42,503 nucleotides of DNA from a virus, in the IMG/VR virus record IMGVR_UViG_3300048930_001405, positions 1 through 42,503 of that record; one strand, written 5' to 3'. Position 1 is the stretch's first letter. Each line of letters opens with the position of its first letter. A program made the translations under genes and the position numbers. The notes beneath the pieces are model-generated. The model searched no databases, was not told the origin of the DNA, and saw only the letters and a list, made by a program, of their open reading frames with translations. Positions 14,247-22,396 of this stretch are shown in pieces.

Positions 14247-15680
14247 GTGAGCGACATTACCTTTCTCATCGATGCTCTGATGGCGCGGATGGAAACCTAT
14301 CAAAAAGCTCAGAAGTATTACGACGGCGAGCATCGACCAGTCTTTGCCACGAACCAGTATCAAAGCGCCTTTGGCAAGTACCTCGATCAATTCACCTACA
14401 ACCGGTGTCGCACGATTGTTGACGCCCACACAGACCGACTCAAGATCGTCGGGTTCGCTGACTCAGCGGGGGTGCAGGCGATCGCCGATCGCGCGGCCGA
14501 GGTCTGGCAGCGCAACCGGATGGAGCGCTATCAGATCGAGATTGAAACTGAGGCTCTGGTGCTTGGGGCCGCGTTCGCCATCGTCTGGCCCGACGAGGAT
14601 GGCTTCCCGCGGATCTACCCGCAGCGCGGAGACCGCATGATGATCCGCTGGGATGACAACGATCCCCGCAAAATCGCGGTAGCGGCCAAAGTCTGGCAGC
14701 CCACGCCGGCAGCTGGGCAAAAGGCCTATTGGCACCTGAACCTTTACTACCCCGATCACCTCGAGAAGTACATCGCCAAGAATTCTGGTCCGGAGCTGAA
14801 GTCGAAGCCTGGCGGATGGAATGTTCGTGTCGATGACGGAGATCCGCTCGAGGACCAGCTCAGATATCCCTGGGGCGAAGGAATGCCGGTATTCCCCTTC
14901 CTGAATCGCGCGCGCCTGGGCGGTTGGGGTATCAGCGAGCTCGCCGATCTGATTCCGCTGCAGAACATGCTGAACAAGAGCCTGGTGGACATGGCCGTCG
15001 CCGGCGAGTTCACCAGCTTCCCGCAGCGCTGGGCAGTCGGAATGAACCCGCTTTACAACGAGGAGACGGGCAAGTTCGAGGCCCCGTTTGAATCCGGGCC
15101 GAACAAGGTCTGGATGGCACCAGGAGAAGCCGGTGGCGTCGAGCCCGGTTTCGGTCAGTTCGATCCGGGAGACATATCGCAGTACACGCAGCAGCAGGAG
15201 AGCCTCGATCGACAGATGGCAAGGGTGTCCGCCGTGCCGGCGCATTACCTGGGCATGGCGGGCGAGTTCCCGAGCGGAGAGAGCCTGAAGACGGCGGAGT
15301 CTCCCTTCACCCGTAAGCTCGAGAAGCTGCAGACGGCGCGCGGGAACGACTGGATCGACCTCATGCACTTCTCTCTTCGCCTCAGCGGGATGGCGCTTGA
15401 GGATGTGGAGCTCGAGGCGATCTGGGAACCAGCCGAACCGCGATCTGATATCGACTTCTGGAATACGGCCACGCTCAAGATCAACGCCGGCGTGCCGGAA
15501 GAGCAGATCTGGGAAGAGGCTGGCTACACGGTCGAACAGATTGAAGAGTGGAAAGCCGAGCAGGAGAAGCAGGAGAAGGAGATGGCCCGCCAGATGCAAC
15601 GGGCCTTGAACAGTCAGCCTCCGGACGACGAGGAAGGGGTGTCCGGGACTGACCCGGACAGTCCCGGACAGGTTGAATGA
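14247..15680 (+). CDS. Portal protein (SPP1 gp6-like)
   Basis: A 477-residue dodecameric portal that connects capsid and tail and passes DNA. The N-terminal TIVDAHTDRLKIVGF region, the long alpha/beta stem (PLQNMLNKSLVDMAV) and the acidic Gln/Glu-rich C-terminal helix are typical of SPP1 gp6-type portals. Start GTG 14247 has AGGAGG eight bases upstream. The final residues (GVSGTDPDSPGQVE) are encoded by a palindrome copy, extending the tail beyond the family helix. It overlaps the MuF gene by four bases. Confidence 0.93.
   Translation: MSDITFLIDALMARMETYQKAQKYYDGEHRPVFATNQYQSAFGKYLDQFTYNRCRTIVDAHTDRLKIVGFADSAGVQAIADRAAEVWQRNRMERYQIEIETEALVLGAAFAIVWPDEDGFPRIYPQRGDRMMIRWDDNDPRKIAVAAKVWQPTPAAGQKAYWHLNLYYPDHLEKYIAKNSGPELKSKPGGWNVRVDDGDPLEDQLRYPWGEGMPVFPFLNRARLGGWGISELADLIPLQNMLNKSLVDMAVAGEFTSFPQRWAVGMNPLYNEETGKFEAPFESGPNKVWMAPGEAGGVEPGFGQFDPGDISQYTQQQESLDRQMARVSAVPAHYLGMAGEFPSGESLKTAESPFTRKLEKLQTARGNDWIDLMHFSLRLSGMALEDVELEAIWEPAEPRSDIDFWNTATLKINAGVPEEQIWEEAGYTVEQIEEWKAEQEKQEKEMARQMQRALNSQPPDDEEGVSGTDPDSPGQVE
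15640..15671. repeat. Dispersed palindrome copy 6
   Basis: GTGTCCGGGAC, then CCCGGACA and AGTCCCGGACA at the very 3' end of the portal gene. Degenerate half copies recur shortly after at 15825-15858 inside the MuF gene (CCCGGACA and TGTCCCGGACA). Confidence 0.8.
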
Positions 15681-17224
15681 CCGATTCCGAGCGCTTCGAG
15701 GCTCGCGTAACCAAGGCGGTCCGGAAGTACCGTCGCGATCTCATTGATCGCGATAAAGCAGCACAAAAACGCTTCGCACTGCAGCTGAGAGAGGCGCATC
15801 AGGCGTTGCTCAAGGAGCTCGAAGCGGCCCGGACAGCGGTTGAGATGTCCCGGACACGTGGCGCCAATGAGAACACCTTCCGACTTCAGCGCGCCCTGGA
15901 CATGGCTCAGCAGGCTGAGACCCTGCTGAAGCAGTACGCGCAGAACGGAACCTCCTACATCGCCCAGGAGCAGGCGGCGGTATCCAAGGTTGCGTACCAG
16001 GCCGCGCAAGAGTTTCTCGATACTACCAACCCGCCGCCTCCGAACTTCCCGAACGCGAGTAGCTTCATGACCTTCCCGACCGAGGCGCTTGAGACGATCA
16101 CGGCCGCGACCACGACAGGCCCGGTCGCTGAGCTGCTGAATCGTTATGGAGCCGATGCAGCGAAGGAGGCCGGGCGGATCCTCACGCAAGCGATTGTCCT
16201 GGGGACGCATTCCGATGTGATCGGCCGGCAGCTGAGTGATGCCTTAGCGGTCCCGCTCTGGAAAGGTGCGCAGATCGCTCGCACCGAGATCAACCGGGCG
16301 TACCAGGAATCGTTGCGAGAGACGTGGAGGCAGAACAAGCACATTACGCCGAAGTGGATCTGGCGCTCAGGCCGCACCTCGAGCACATGCGCGGTGTGCT
16401 GGGCAATGGATGGCACCGAGCACGACGTAGAGGAGCCGATGGGATCACACCCCTCATGTCGATGTTCGATGGTTCCGGCATCGGTCTCCTGGGATGATCT
16501 GGCGGCTCAGTTTGGCATCGAGATGCCGGCGGGCGATTTCGATCCGCCAAAGGAGCTGACCGGGCCGGAGGCGTTCGCTCAGTTGCCAGAAGCTGACCAG
16601 CGGGCCGTATTGGGGCCTGGGAAGTTCCGGGCATTCAGCGCGGGCGATATCAAGCTCGAGGACCTGGTGCGGGAGCGGAGATCTGACGACTGGGGAATGA
16701 ATCGGAGCGAGGGCAGTCTGCAGCGGGCCACGGACCTCGGTAGAGAACGCAATGACCTGGCAATTGCCTCACTCCCAAAGCGCAACTGGGAGGTGCCAAG
16801 CCAACGCAAAGTAGTCGGTCCGAGCGTTCAGAACGTGATTGGAGCGGATTCAAACATCGTAAGGATGGGAGATCACGCGTGGACATCGATCCAGCCTCCT
16901 CCGCCTGGCATTCCAACAAACCCCGCAGGAGACGCGACGAAAGGGAAGATCGGCCAGCACTACTCAGCGCGGAAGTACGTTGACAATCTGGATCGCTTTC
17001 TAAGCGACTGGAAGTGGCAAGGGTTTACCCCAGGAGACAGTCAAGCCAGAAGAAAGAGAGGAGAGGACTCGTGGGAGTTCTATTCTCCGACGGAAACCAA
17101 TATGTGGCTCGTTGTTGTGATCAATCGGCGCTCAAATGGAGAGCATTTTATCAAGACCGCATATCTCACATCGGCCCAAAAAGTTGAAGAAAGGGTTAAG
17201 TCGCGTTCTCTTAGGGGAAGATGA
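15677..17224 (+). CDS. MuF-like head protein with C-terminal toxin-like domain
   Basis: A 515-residue protein. Residues 1-270 form a phage Mu gpF-like minor head protein: a coiled N-terminus, then IARTEINRAYQESLRE (200-215) and the Cys/His cluster C238, C241, H258, C261, C263 (CAVC...HPSCRC). The extra part from about 290 is not needed for that fold. Its last 140 residues (WEVPSQRKV to the end), with WEFYSPTETNMWLVVVIN and GEHFIKTAYLTSA, look like the BECR-type RNase toxins (PBECR) known to be fused to MuF proteins. It could be injected with the DNA. The toxin call is by pattern only. ATG overlaps the portal stop. Confidence 0.8.
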   Translation: MTDSERFEARVTKAVRKYRRDLIDRDKAAQKRFALQLREAHQALLKELEAARTAVEMSRTRGANENTFRLQRALDMAQQAETLLKQYAQNGTSYIAQEQAAVSKVAYQAAQEFLDTTNPPPPNFPNASSFMTFPTEALETITAATTTGPVAELLNRYGADAAKEAGRILTQAIVLGTHSDVIGRQLSDALAVPLWKGAQIARTEINRAYQESLRETWRQNKHITPKWIWRSGRTSSTCAVCWAMDGTEHDVEEPMGSHPSCRCSMVPASVSWDDLAAQFGIEMPAGDFDPPKELTGPEAFAQLPEADQRAVLGPGKFRAFSAGDIKLEDLVRERRSDDWGMNRSEGSLQRATDLGRERNDLAIASLPKRNWEVPSQRKVVGPSVQNVIGADSNIVRMGDHAWTSIQPPPPGIPTNPAGDATKGKIGQHYSARKYVDNLDRFLSDWKWQGFTPGDSQARRKRGEDSWEFYSPTETNMWLVVVINRRSNGEHFIKTAYLTSAQKVEERVKSRSLRGR

Positions 17225-17447
17225 TCTAGCCGTCGCCCGGGCGGTACTCCGGGGGTTTCCGCCGGTCAAAGGCGGCGTAGGCACCATTACTCACTACCTC
17301 GACGGCTATCTCAACATCAATAGTACCACTAATGTCAAGCAATCCTCGCAAACGAACAGCTTGACGCATCCCTATTTCGTGCTCATAATCACATCCAACG
17401 GTGCGGATGCGGCATTAGCGCGGGGAGTGATTCCCCACCTGGAGTGA
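17184..17447 (+). CDS. Small ORF after MuF, candidate immunity gene
   Basis: An open frame in the +1 frame relative to MuF, overlapping its last 41 bases and ending at 17447 (87 codons from TTG 17184). Codon third positions are GC-biased like the neighbours, which supports coding. The central part (DDLAVARAVLRGFPPVKG, then ITHYLDGYLNI) is unrelated to any family I know. No clear ribosome binding site is seen, so start and reality are uncertain. Position directly after a toxin-like fusion suggests an immunity protein. Alternatives are a frameshifted C-terminal extension of MuF or chance. Confidence 0.4.
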   Translation: MKKGLSRVLLGEDDLAVARAVLRGFPPVKGGVGTITHYLDGYLNINSTTNVKQSSQTNSLTHPYFVLIITSNGADAALARGVIPHLE

Positions 17448-17487
17448 TTCCGGGGCGTGTCGTGGAGGCGCGGGGAGTGATTCCCCA
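17418..17487. repeat. Direct repeats with hairpins ahead of the scaffold gene
   Basis: The 20-mer GCGCGGGGAGTGATTCCCCA occurs twice (17418-17437 and 17468-17487, 50 bases apart). Each copy forms a GGGGA/TCCCC hairpin. A third partial copy, GGAGTGATTCC, lies between them at 17441-17451. No T run follows. It could be an RNA processing, attenuation or protein-binding array controlling the scaffold-capsid block. Confidence 0.6.
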
Positions 17488-17519
17488 ACCGGTCGAATCC
17501 CAAGGAGCCTGAAAACCCA

Positions 17520-18110
17520 ATGACGAAGCTACTGCACGGCGTGTCTCCGGAAGAGTTGTCCGCGTTCATAGCCAGGTACGGCGTTCCCCCTGTCATTTCA
17601 GGTGGATCACCAGGCGAAGGCGGAGAAGGTGGCGAGGGAGCCGGCGACGGTGATGGTGGCGGAGATGAGGGGAGCCAGGACGATGCCGCGGCGAAGGCGC
17701 TGAAGGCGGAACGCAAACGCGCTGAAGACGCTGAAAAGCGCCTCAAGGCCATTGAGGATCGCGATAAGTCCGAACTGCAGAAGGCGACTGAGCGGGCGGA
17801 GAAAGCCGAACGCGATGCCGCGGAAGCAAGTGCTCGAGCTCGGGACCTCACCGCAAAGGACCTTGTCCAAGCGGCGGCGACTGAGGCGGGTGGCAAACGG
17901 CCAGGAGCGATTTACGAGCTGGTGAAGAGCAAGCTCGACTTCAACGACAAGGGTGAGATCACGAACGTGAAGGACGTGATTGCCCAGGCGAAGAAGGACG
18001 TTCCTGAGCTCTTCGGTATCAGCACTCAGGGAAACCCTGGGAATGGATCGGGCGACAAGAGCTCGCCGGTAGACATGAATGCACTGCTTCGGGGAAGCCG
18101 GAGCAGGTAA
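17520..18110 (+). CDS. Capsid scaffold protein
   Basis: A 196-residue assembly scaffold that would guide capsid formation and then leave or be cleaved. After a short N-terminus there is a Gly/Glu/Asp-rich linker (about 28-55). A long highly charged coiled coil (about 58-110, AKALKAERKRAEDAEKRL) and a C-terminal segment ending DMNALLRGSRSR follow, the basic tail expected to contact the capsid protein. This profile and position just before the capsid gene are typical. AAGGAG lies about 12 bases before ATG, rather far. Confidence 0.85.
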   Translation: MTKLLHGVSPEELSAFIARYGVPPVISGGSPGEGGEGGEGAGDGDGGGDEGSQDDAAAKALKAERKRAEDAEKRLKAIEDRDKSELQKATERAEKAERDAAEASARARDLTAKDLVQAAATEAGGKRPGAIYELVKSKLDFNDKGEITNVKDVIAQAKKDVPELFGISTQGNPGNGSGDKSSPVDMNALLRGSRSR

Positions 18111-18151
18111 TTGGCCGGTGATGTTTGCCGGCTGAGGAAGGACCCGCAGTC

Positions 18152-19090
18152 GTGGCGAGCATTGAGCGGAGTGGCGCTTCTGCGCTGATCCCTGAAGAAG
18201 TCTCCAATATCATCCTCAAGGACGTTCAGAACAAGAGCGCTGCGATGTCGCTCTTCCGGCGCCTCCCGATGGGCACCAATCAGACCCGGCTTCGCATCCT
18301 GGCCGCACTTCCGCAGGCGTACTGGGTTGACGGAGATACCGGGCTTAAGCAGACCACCAGCATCGCTTGGGACAACAAGTTCCTTGTTGCTGAGGAGCTC
18401 GCCGCTATCGTTCCGATTCCGGAAGCGCTACTCGATGACGTGGACTACGACGTTTGGGGTGCGGTTCAGCCTCTTCTTTCCGATGCCATCGCTATCGCGC
18501 TCGATGCGGCAGTTTTCTTCGAGACCAACAAGCCAGCGTCATTCCCAACCGGCATCGTGGCGGGAGCCGTTGCGGCTTCGCACGTGGTGGTTCGTGGCAC
18601 GGCCGCTGCAGATGCTGGTGGCGTTCCCGCCGACATCAGCAACGCCTTCTCGAAAGTAGAAGAGGACGGCTTCGCTGTTTCTGGCATCGTGGCAAACCAG
18701 CGATATAAGGGCCTCCTTCGCAATGCTCGAGACGGTGAAGGTCGGCAGCTCAACGAGGTCAACTCCTCGCAAGCCTATGGCGTCGGCATCGATTACGCGA
18801 TGGAAGGGCAGTGGCCGACCGGGACCAGCCAGCCAGAGTTCATTGCTGGCGACTTCTCACACGGAATCCTGGGCGTTCGCACTGACGTGACCTACAAGCT
18901 GCTCGATCAGGCGGCGCTCTTCAACCCGGACGGCACGGTTCAGTACAACCTCCCACAGCAGGACATGGTCGCTCTGCGCGTGATGGCGCGGTTTGGCTTC
19001 CAGACCGACAACACCATCAACCGGACCAAGCCAACTAAGACCGATGCGACCCGCTACCCGTGGGCCGTCATCAACTCGCCGGCCGGATAA
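18152..19090 (+). CDS. Major capsid protein (HK97 fold)
   Basis: A 312-residue shell subunit. The pattern ALIPEEVSNIILKDVQ, LFRRLPMGTNQTRL, then AWDNKFLVAEELAAIVPIPE and the closing RYPWAVINSP region is that of HK97-fold capsid proteins of siphoviruses that use a separate scaffold. GTG 18152 is the start, with GAGGAAGGA about nine bases upstream; a TTG 27 bases earlier is less likely. A small GCCGG/CCGGC hairpin (18114-18132) precedes it and a larger one follows the gene. Confidence 0.93.
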   Translation: MASIERSGASALIPEEVSNIILKDVQNKSAAMSLFRRLPMGTNQTRLRILAALPQAYWVDGDTGLKQTTSIAWDNKFLVAEELAAIVPIPEALLDDVDYDVWGAVQPLLSDAIAIALDAAVFFETNKPASFPTGIVAGAVAASHVVVRGTAAADAGGVPADISNAFSKVEEDGFAVSGIVANQRYKGLLRNARDGEGRQLNEVNSSQAYGVGIDYAMEGQWPTGTSQPEFIAGDFSHGILGVRTDVTYKLLDQAALFNPDGTVQYNLPQQDMVALRVMARFGFQTDNTINRTKPTKTDATRYPWAVINSPAG

Positions 19091-19115
19091 GTCCTGGCTG
19101 AAGAAGACCGTGAGC

Positions 19116-19139
19116 GCGGGCCGCGTCTGAGTGGCCCGC
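19116..19139 (+). other. Hairpin after the major capsid gene
   Basis: A 7-bp perfect GC stem (GCGGGCC with GGCCCGC) with a ten-base loop and no T run. Such a hairpin could stabilise the capsid mRNA end or attenuate transcription into the following genes. Confidence 0.45.
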
Positions 19140-19160
19140 AGCCTCCAGGAGGATTCCATC

Positions 19161-19568
19161 GTGGGTAACGAGTTCCCAATCACGCGATCATTCTCTGTCC
19201 CTGTCGGCGCCGTTGCCACGGCGAGCTCTGCGAGTGTTGGGGTGGTGCGTGCTCCCTTTGCGGGCAAAGTGACGAGCGTCAACTACGCTCCGATCGCCGG
19301 CATTACCGGGGCCAACGGCAGCACGCGCGAGTACAAGTTGGTCAATAAAGGTGCCAGCGGCTCAGGCACAACGGAGATCGCAACGCTGATCATGATCAGC
19401 GGCGTCAACGCCACGGCCTTTGATGAGAAGCCAATTACGCTCTCCGCGACGCCTGCCAATCTCGTCGTTGCAGAAGGCGACATCCTCGCCTGGGTCTCCA
19501 ATCACCAGTCTTCTGGCCTTGCTGATCCTGGCGGATTACTGACGATCGCCATCGAGCGCACCTACTAA
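19161..19568 (+). CDS. Probable head decoration protein
   Basis: A 135-residue beta-rich protein of small and hydrophobic residues (SFSVPVGAVATASSASVGVV). Its place directly after the major capsid gene, its size and all-beta pattern fit a capsid decoration or stabilising protein. GTG 19161 follows AGGAGG with eight-base spacing, stronger than an in-frame GTG 30 bases upstream. No specific family was recognised, so the role is by position. Confidence 0.7.
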   Translation: MGNEFPITRSFSVPVGAVATASSASVGVVRAPFAGKVTSVNYAPIAGITGANGSTREYKLVNKGASGSGTTEIATLIMISGVNATAFDEKPITLSATPANLVVAEGDILAWVSNHQSSGLADPGGLLTIAIERTY

Positions 19569-19843
19569 TGGTCACCGAGCACGGCGGCGAGCTGATCATC
19601 GAAACGCCAGAAGGCGCGCGCTACGGGGTGAGAGATCTCCCCAAGGCGCTCCGCAATCATCCTGGCGCGAAGGTGATCAGCTACGCCGACGGACGCCCGT
19701 ACGAGGCCAAACAAGCGCCCCCTAAGCGGGAACGCACGGCCTCCCCTCGACCACCACGGCGACGGAATCCCGCCCCGGACGCTGTCCGGGACACGTCCGG
19801 GCCAGTCCCGGACAACTCTGATGCGGATCATGGCACTGGATAA
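19568..19843 (+). CDS. Small head-region protein with repeat-derived tail
   Basis: A 91-residue protein starting on the stop of the previous gene (TAATG). The first 50 residues are a compact alpha/beta stretch (GELIIETPEGARYGVRDLPK). The rest is Pro/Arg rich and ends in residues encoded by a palindrome copy (AVRDTSGPVPDNSD). It overlaps the connector gene by about 20 bases. Unknown role; perhaps a head-completion accessory. Confidence 0.68.
   Translation: MVTEHGGELIIETPEGARYGVRDLPKALRNHPGAKVISYADGRPYEAKQAPPKRERTASPRPPRRRNPAPDAVRDTSGPVPDNSDADHGTG
19772..19815. repeat. Dispersed palindrome copy 7
   Basis: CCCCGGAC, then TGTCCGGGACA, CGTCCGGGCC and AGTCCCGGACA, at the 3' end of the gene at 19568-19843, six bases before the ATG of the next gene at 19821. 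Confidence 0.8.
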
Positions 19844-20189
19844 AGAGGCGGCGATCGCCTTGCTCAGCCGTGAGGTGCCGGTTTCGGCCGAGCCGGTTCT
19901 CAGCGAAGAGGACCTCGAAGACCTGGTGGCATTGATGGCCATTCAAGATCCGGACGGCCGAGCGCCGGCAGATGAGGCATGGGAGCCAACGTACAGCCGT
20001 GCTCGGCTCCCCTATGCCGCGGCTGATGCGTTTGAGCGCAAGGCTGGCCGGGTGGCCAATCTCGCTTCAACCGTCGTGCCGTTCCAAGGCACCTTCAGCG
20101 CCGGGGAGCTGCACAAGCAGTTCCTCACGATGGCTCGCCGCTATCGAGCGAAGTGCTACGGAACGGCCACGGTCAGAGGAGGCAACTAA
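19821..20189 (+). CDS. Head-tail connector protein (adaptor-like)
   Basis: A 122-residue (119 if ATG 19830 is used) helical protein located where siphoviruses encode the head-tail adaptor. The N-terminal helices, a linker (DPDGRAPADEAWEP) and the C-terminal FSAGELHKQFLTMARRYRAK segment fit a small connector. No clear Shine-Dalgarno is seen; expression is probably coupled to the overlapping upstream gene. Its TAA overlaps the next ATG. Confidence 0.65.
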   Translation: MRIMALDKEAAIALLSREVPVSAEPVLSEEDLEDLVALMAIQDPDGRAPADEAWEPTYSRARLPYAAADAFERKAGRVANLASTVVPFQGTFSAGELHKQFLTMARRYRAKCYGTATVRGGN

Positions 20190-20560
20190 TGGTTGTTGGC
20201 CTTCCTGACTGGTTGCTTTCACAGGCGCGATCGTCGCTCGAGTTGCTGTTCGATCGGGATTGCACGGTGCTTCGGCCGACCAGCGTCAGCAATGGCGCTG
20301 GCGGCTCCGTGAAAACGGACGTTGTAGCCGGCACCTACCGATGCGCGATTAGCCCGGTGCGCGGTCGCCAGGCAGAAGCGCTGGCCGCACGCGGCGTGAT
20401 CGTGACCACCGCGGATCAGCAGGTATCGCTTCCGCTCGAAGCAGATATCCAGGCAACGGATCTGCTCGAGATCGACAACGTTCGCTTCACTGTCGTGAAC
20501 GTCTCAATGCCGGCGAGCATCGAGTTCACGAAGACCGTCATCGCTCGGCGAGCGGGGTAG
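20189..20560 (+). CDS. Head-tail stopper/closure protein
   Basis: A 123-residue beta-barrel-like protein. LLFDRDCTVLRPTSVSNGAG, then GTYRCAISPVRGR and ATDLLEIDNVRFTVVNV, resemble head-closure (gp16/HK97 gp7-type) proteins, which plug the portal after packaging. AGAGGAGG lies just upstream of the TAATG overlap. Order in the operon supports the call. Confidence 0.75.
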   Translation: MVVGLPDWLLSQARSSLELLFDRDCTVLRPTSVSNGAGGSVKTDVVAGTYRCAISPVRGRQAEALAARGVIVTTADQQVSLPLEADIQATDLLEIDNVRFTVVNVSMPASIEFTKTVIARRAG

Positions 20561-20564
20561 GGCA

Positions 20565-20906
20565 ATGGCGCAGGCACCGGTTCGCATCACCGCCAAGATC
20601 AACAACTTCCCCAGGATCGCCAAGCGCTTCGAGCCGGCGGTTCAGGCGGGATTAGTGAAGGCGGCGGCTGACAACCTGCGATTGAGTAATCCACTCACAC
20701 CGTTCCGGAAGGGGCACCTTCGCAACACCGCACAGATGCGGGTAGAGCGCCTGCACACGCGGGTGTACTGGATGGCGCCCTATGCGCCGTATCAGGAATT
20801 CGGAACCAGGCGGGGCATTCGACCGAAAGAGTTCGCTCAGCGCGGGCACGCTCAGGCAAGCCGAGGCCTCATTGCGTTCATGGGCGCACTTGAGAGGCAA
20901 CTCTGA
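20565..20906 (+). CDS. HK97 gp10-like tail completion protein
   Basis: A 113-residue protein. MAPYAPYQEFGTRRG near residue 69 is the hallmark of the HK97 gp10 family, which helps join or complete the tail. The preceding NPLTPFRKGHLRNT segment is also typical. Its TGA overlaps the next ATG (TGATG). Confidence 0.88.
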   Translation: MAQAPVRITAKINNFPRIAKRFEPAVQAGLVKAAADNLRLSNPLTPFRKGHLRNTAQMRVERLHTRVYWMAPYAPYQEFGTRRGIRPKEFAQRGHAQASRGLIAFMGALERQL

Positions 20907-21367
20907 TGTTCGGATCACTTGCAGCTGAGCAATGGATCTTCCAAACCCTCGCCCAGGTCACTGAGCTGGAAGACCTGGTCGGGGAAGAGATCCATTCGCC
21001 GTACGCCCCTCAGGGCATCGTCGGGCCGTTTGCCGTCTTCTACCGAACCAGCGCGGAAGACTCCACGGCCATCGGTGTTGGCATCGAGGTCGGGATGCAA
21101 CGCCTGGTCTACACCGTCGCGGTCGTAGCAGAAGGCAATGACAAGTTCGCGCTACTCGAGGCGATAACCGCCGCACACCAGGCGCTTCATGGGCAAGCAG
21201 CCGATCACCAGCTCACCGATGCGGAAGATGCTGAGTACGGGTCCTTCCACATCACCTGTCACCGCATTGGGGAGTTGCCCAATGACGACGTTGCAGCTCC
21301 CGATGGTGGCGTCGCGTACGTGACGCTCGGTGGTCTGTATGAGCTCGAGGTAACCGCGGCGGAGTAA
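20906..21367 (+). CDS. Tail terminator-like protein (DUF3168-like)
   Basis: A 153-residue alpha/beta protein. The N-terminal helix (AAEQWIFQTLAQV), IHSPYAPQGIVGPFAVFY and the closing VAYVTLGGLYELEV strand are like the DUF3168/gpU-type tail-terminator proteins that cap the tail tube and set its end. It sits between the gp10-like gene and the major tail gene, the usual place. Confidence 0.78.
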   Translation: MFGSLAAEQWIFQTLAQVTELEDLVGEEIHSPYAPQGIVGPFAVFYRTSAEDSTAIGVGIEVGMQRLVYTVAVVAEGNDKFALLEAITAAHQALHGQAADHQLTDAEDAEYGSFHITCHRIGELPNDDVAAPDGGVAYVTLGGLYELEVTAAE

Positions 21368-21388
21368 GCCGCCAGAGAGGGAATAACC

Positions 21389-22381
21389 GTGGCTACAGGA
21401 CGCAAGAATCAGCAGCTTTGGTTCGGCCGAGAGGCCGTCGCCGGCGTGGCTGACGAGGACGCGATGATCCGCTTTGGCGGCATCGATGGCCATCCAACGT
21501 ATGTGACGACGCAGACGAAGTTCAGTTCGGCCGGATCCCGGGTGACTGACGCCATCATCCCTGGTACGGAGATGGGCGGGCTCACTATCAACTCCATTCA
21601 GGACTACAACGCCCTGACCGCCGTGTTCGATTCGGTACTCGGGGTGTCGACTCCGACCACTCCTGACGGTGCGACACTGGCCCGATCGCGCAAATGGAAC
21701 CTCTACGCGACCGGCGCGATCACTCCTGAAACGTGGACAGTTGTTTACGGTAACGCCAGTCAGGCACTGAAGCTCCTTTACGGTGTGTTCAATAGCTTTG
21801 GACTCACCATCAATCGCGGCACCCTAGGCTTCACCACCAGCTTCCTTGCCCGTATGGCGTCCACTGGGGCGACGTTGCCATCGTCCGGCACGACCTTCGT
21901 TCCGGCGGCGCCGATCCCGGCCCGGTCGTACAGCGTCTACTCAGACGCCGCGTGGGCTGATCTCGGCGACACGAAGCTGCTCAATGTGTATGACATGGGG
22001 CTCACGTTCCCTGAGCGTTGGGCCCCTGACTGGCCGATCAACGCCGCTAACGCCAGCTTCGATTCGATCATCGAGACCGAGAACACCGAGCACACCATGA
22101 GCATGCAGATCGGCATGAGCGCCGGCATGGTCACTGAGCTCGGTGCCTGGACAGCCGGTACACGGAAGTATTTCCGGATCGAAAGTGTCGGCGGGCTGAT
22201 CGAGGCTGGCCAGAACTACGAGCTGCTTATTGACCTCTCTACCAGCATCGTCATGCCCGGGGAGTTCACCACGGCGCCGATGTCGCCAACGTGGGTGCTT
22301 CCGTTCACCTATGAGTTGGTCCCGGATCCGGTGACCCTCAAGGTGGCCGAGATCACGCTGATCAACGCGGTCGCCGTCTAA
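21389..22381 (+). CDS. Major tail (tube) protein
   Basis: A 330-residue beta-rich protein, the expected tail tube subunit. Strand-rich blocks (AGSRVTDAIIPGTEMGGLTI, WTVVYGNASQALKLLYG, YVIYDMGL-like region ending FPERWAPDWP) and position between the tail terminator and the tail chaperones support this. GTG 21389 has GAGAGGGA upstream. A strong hairpin follows, fitting a highly expressed structural gene. Confidence 0.82.
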   Translation: MATGRKNQQLWFGREAVAGVADEDAMIRFGGIDGHPTYVTTQTKFSSAGSRVTDAIIPGTEMGGLTINSIQDYNALTAVFDSVLGVSTPTTPDGATLARSRKWNLYATGAITPETWTVVYGNASQALKLLYGVFNSFGLTINRGTLGFTTSFLARMASTGATLPSSGTTFVPAAPIPARSYSVYSDAAWADLGDTKLLNVYDMGLTFPERWAPDWPINAANASFDSIIETENTEHTMSMQIGMSAGMVTELGAWTAGTRKYFRIESVGGLIEAGQNYELLIDLSTSIVMPGEFTTAPMSPTWVLPFTYELVPDPVTLKVAEITLINAVAV

Positions 22382-22396
22382 TCCGGCCGATTGAAC

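Noticed and set aside
14463-15599. A 378-codon leftward open frame opposite the portal gene
   Set aside because: Shadow of a high-GC gene; the sense product is a full portal and the antisense product shows no domain and no ribosome binding site.
17489-17500. GGTCGAATCC resembling a tRNA T-loop
   Set aside because: No acceptor, D or anticodon stem can be built around it; it is part of the spacer before the scaffold gene.
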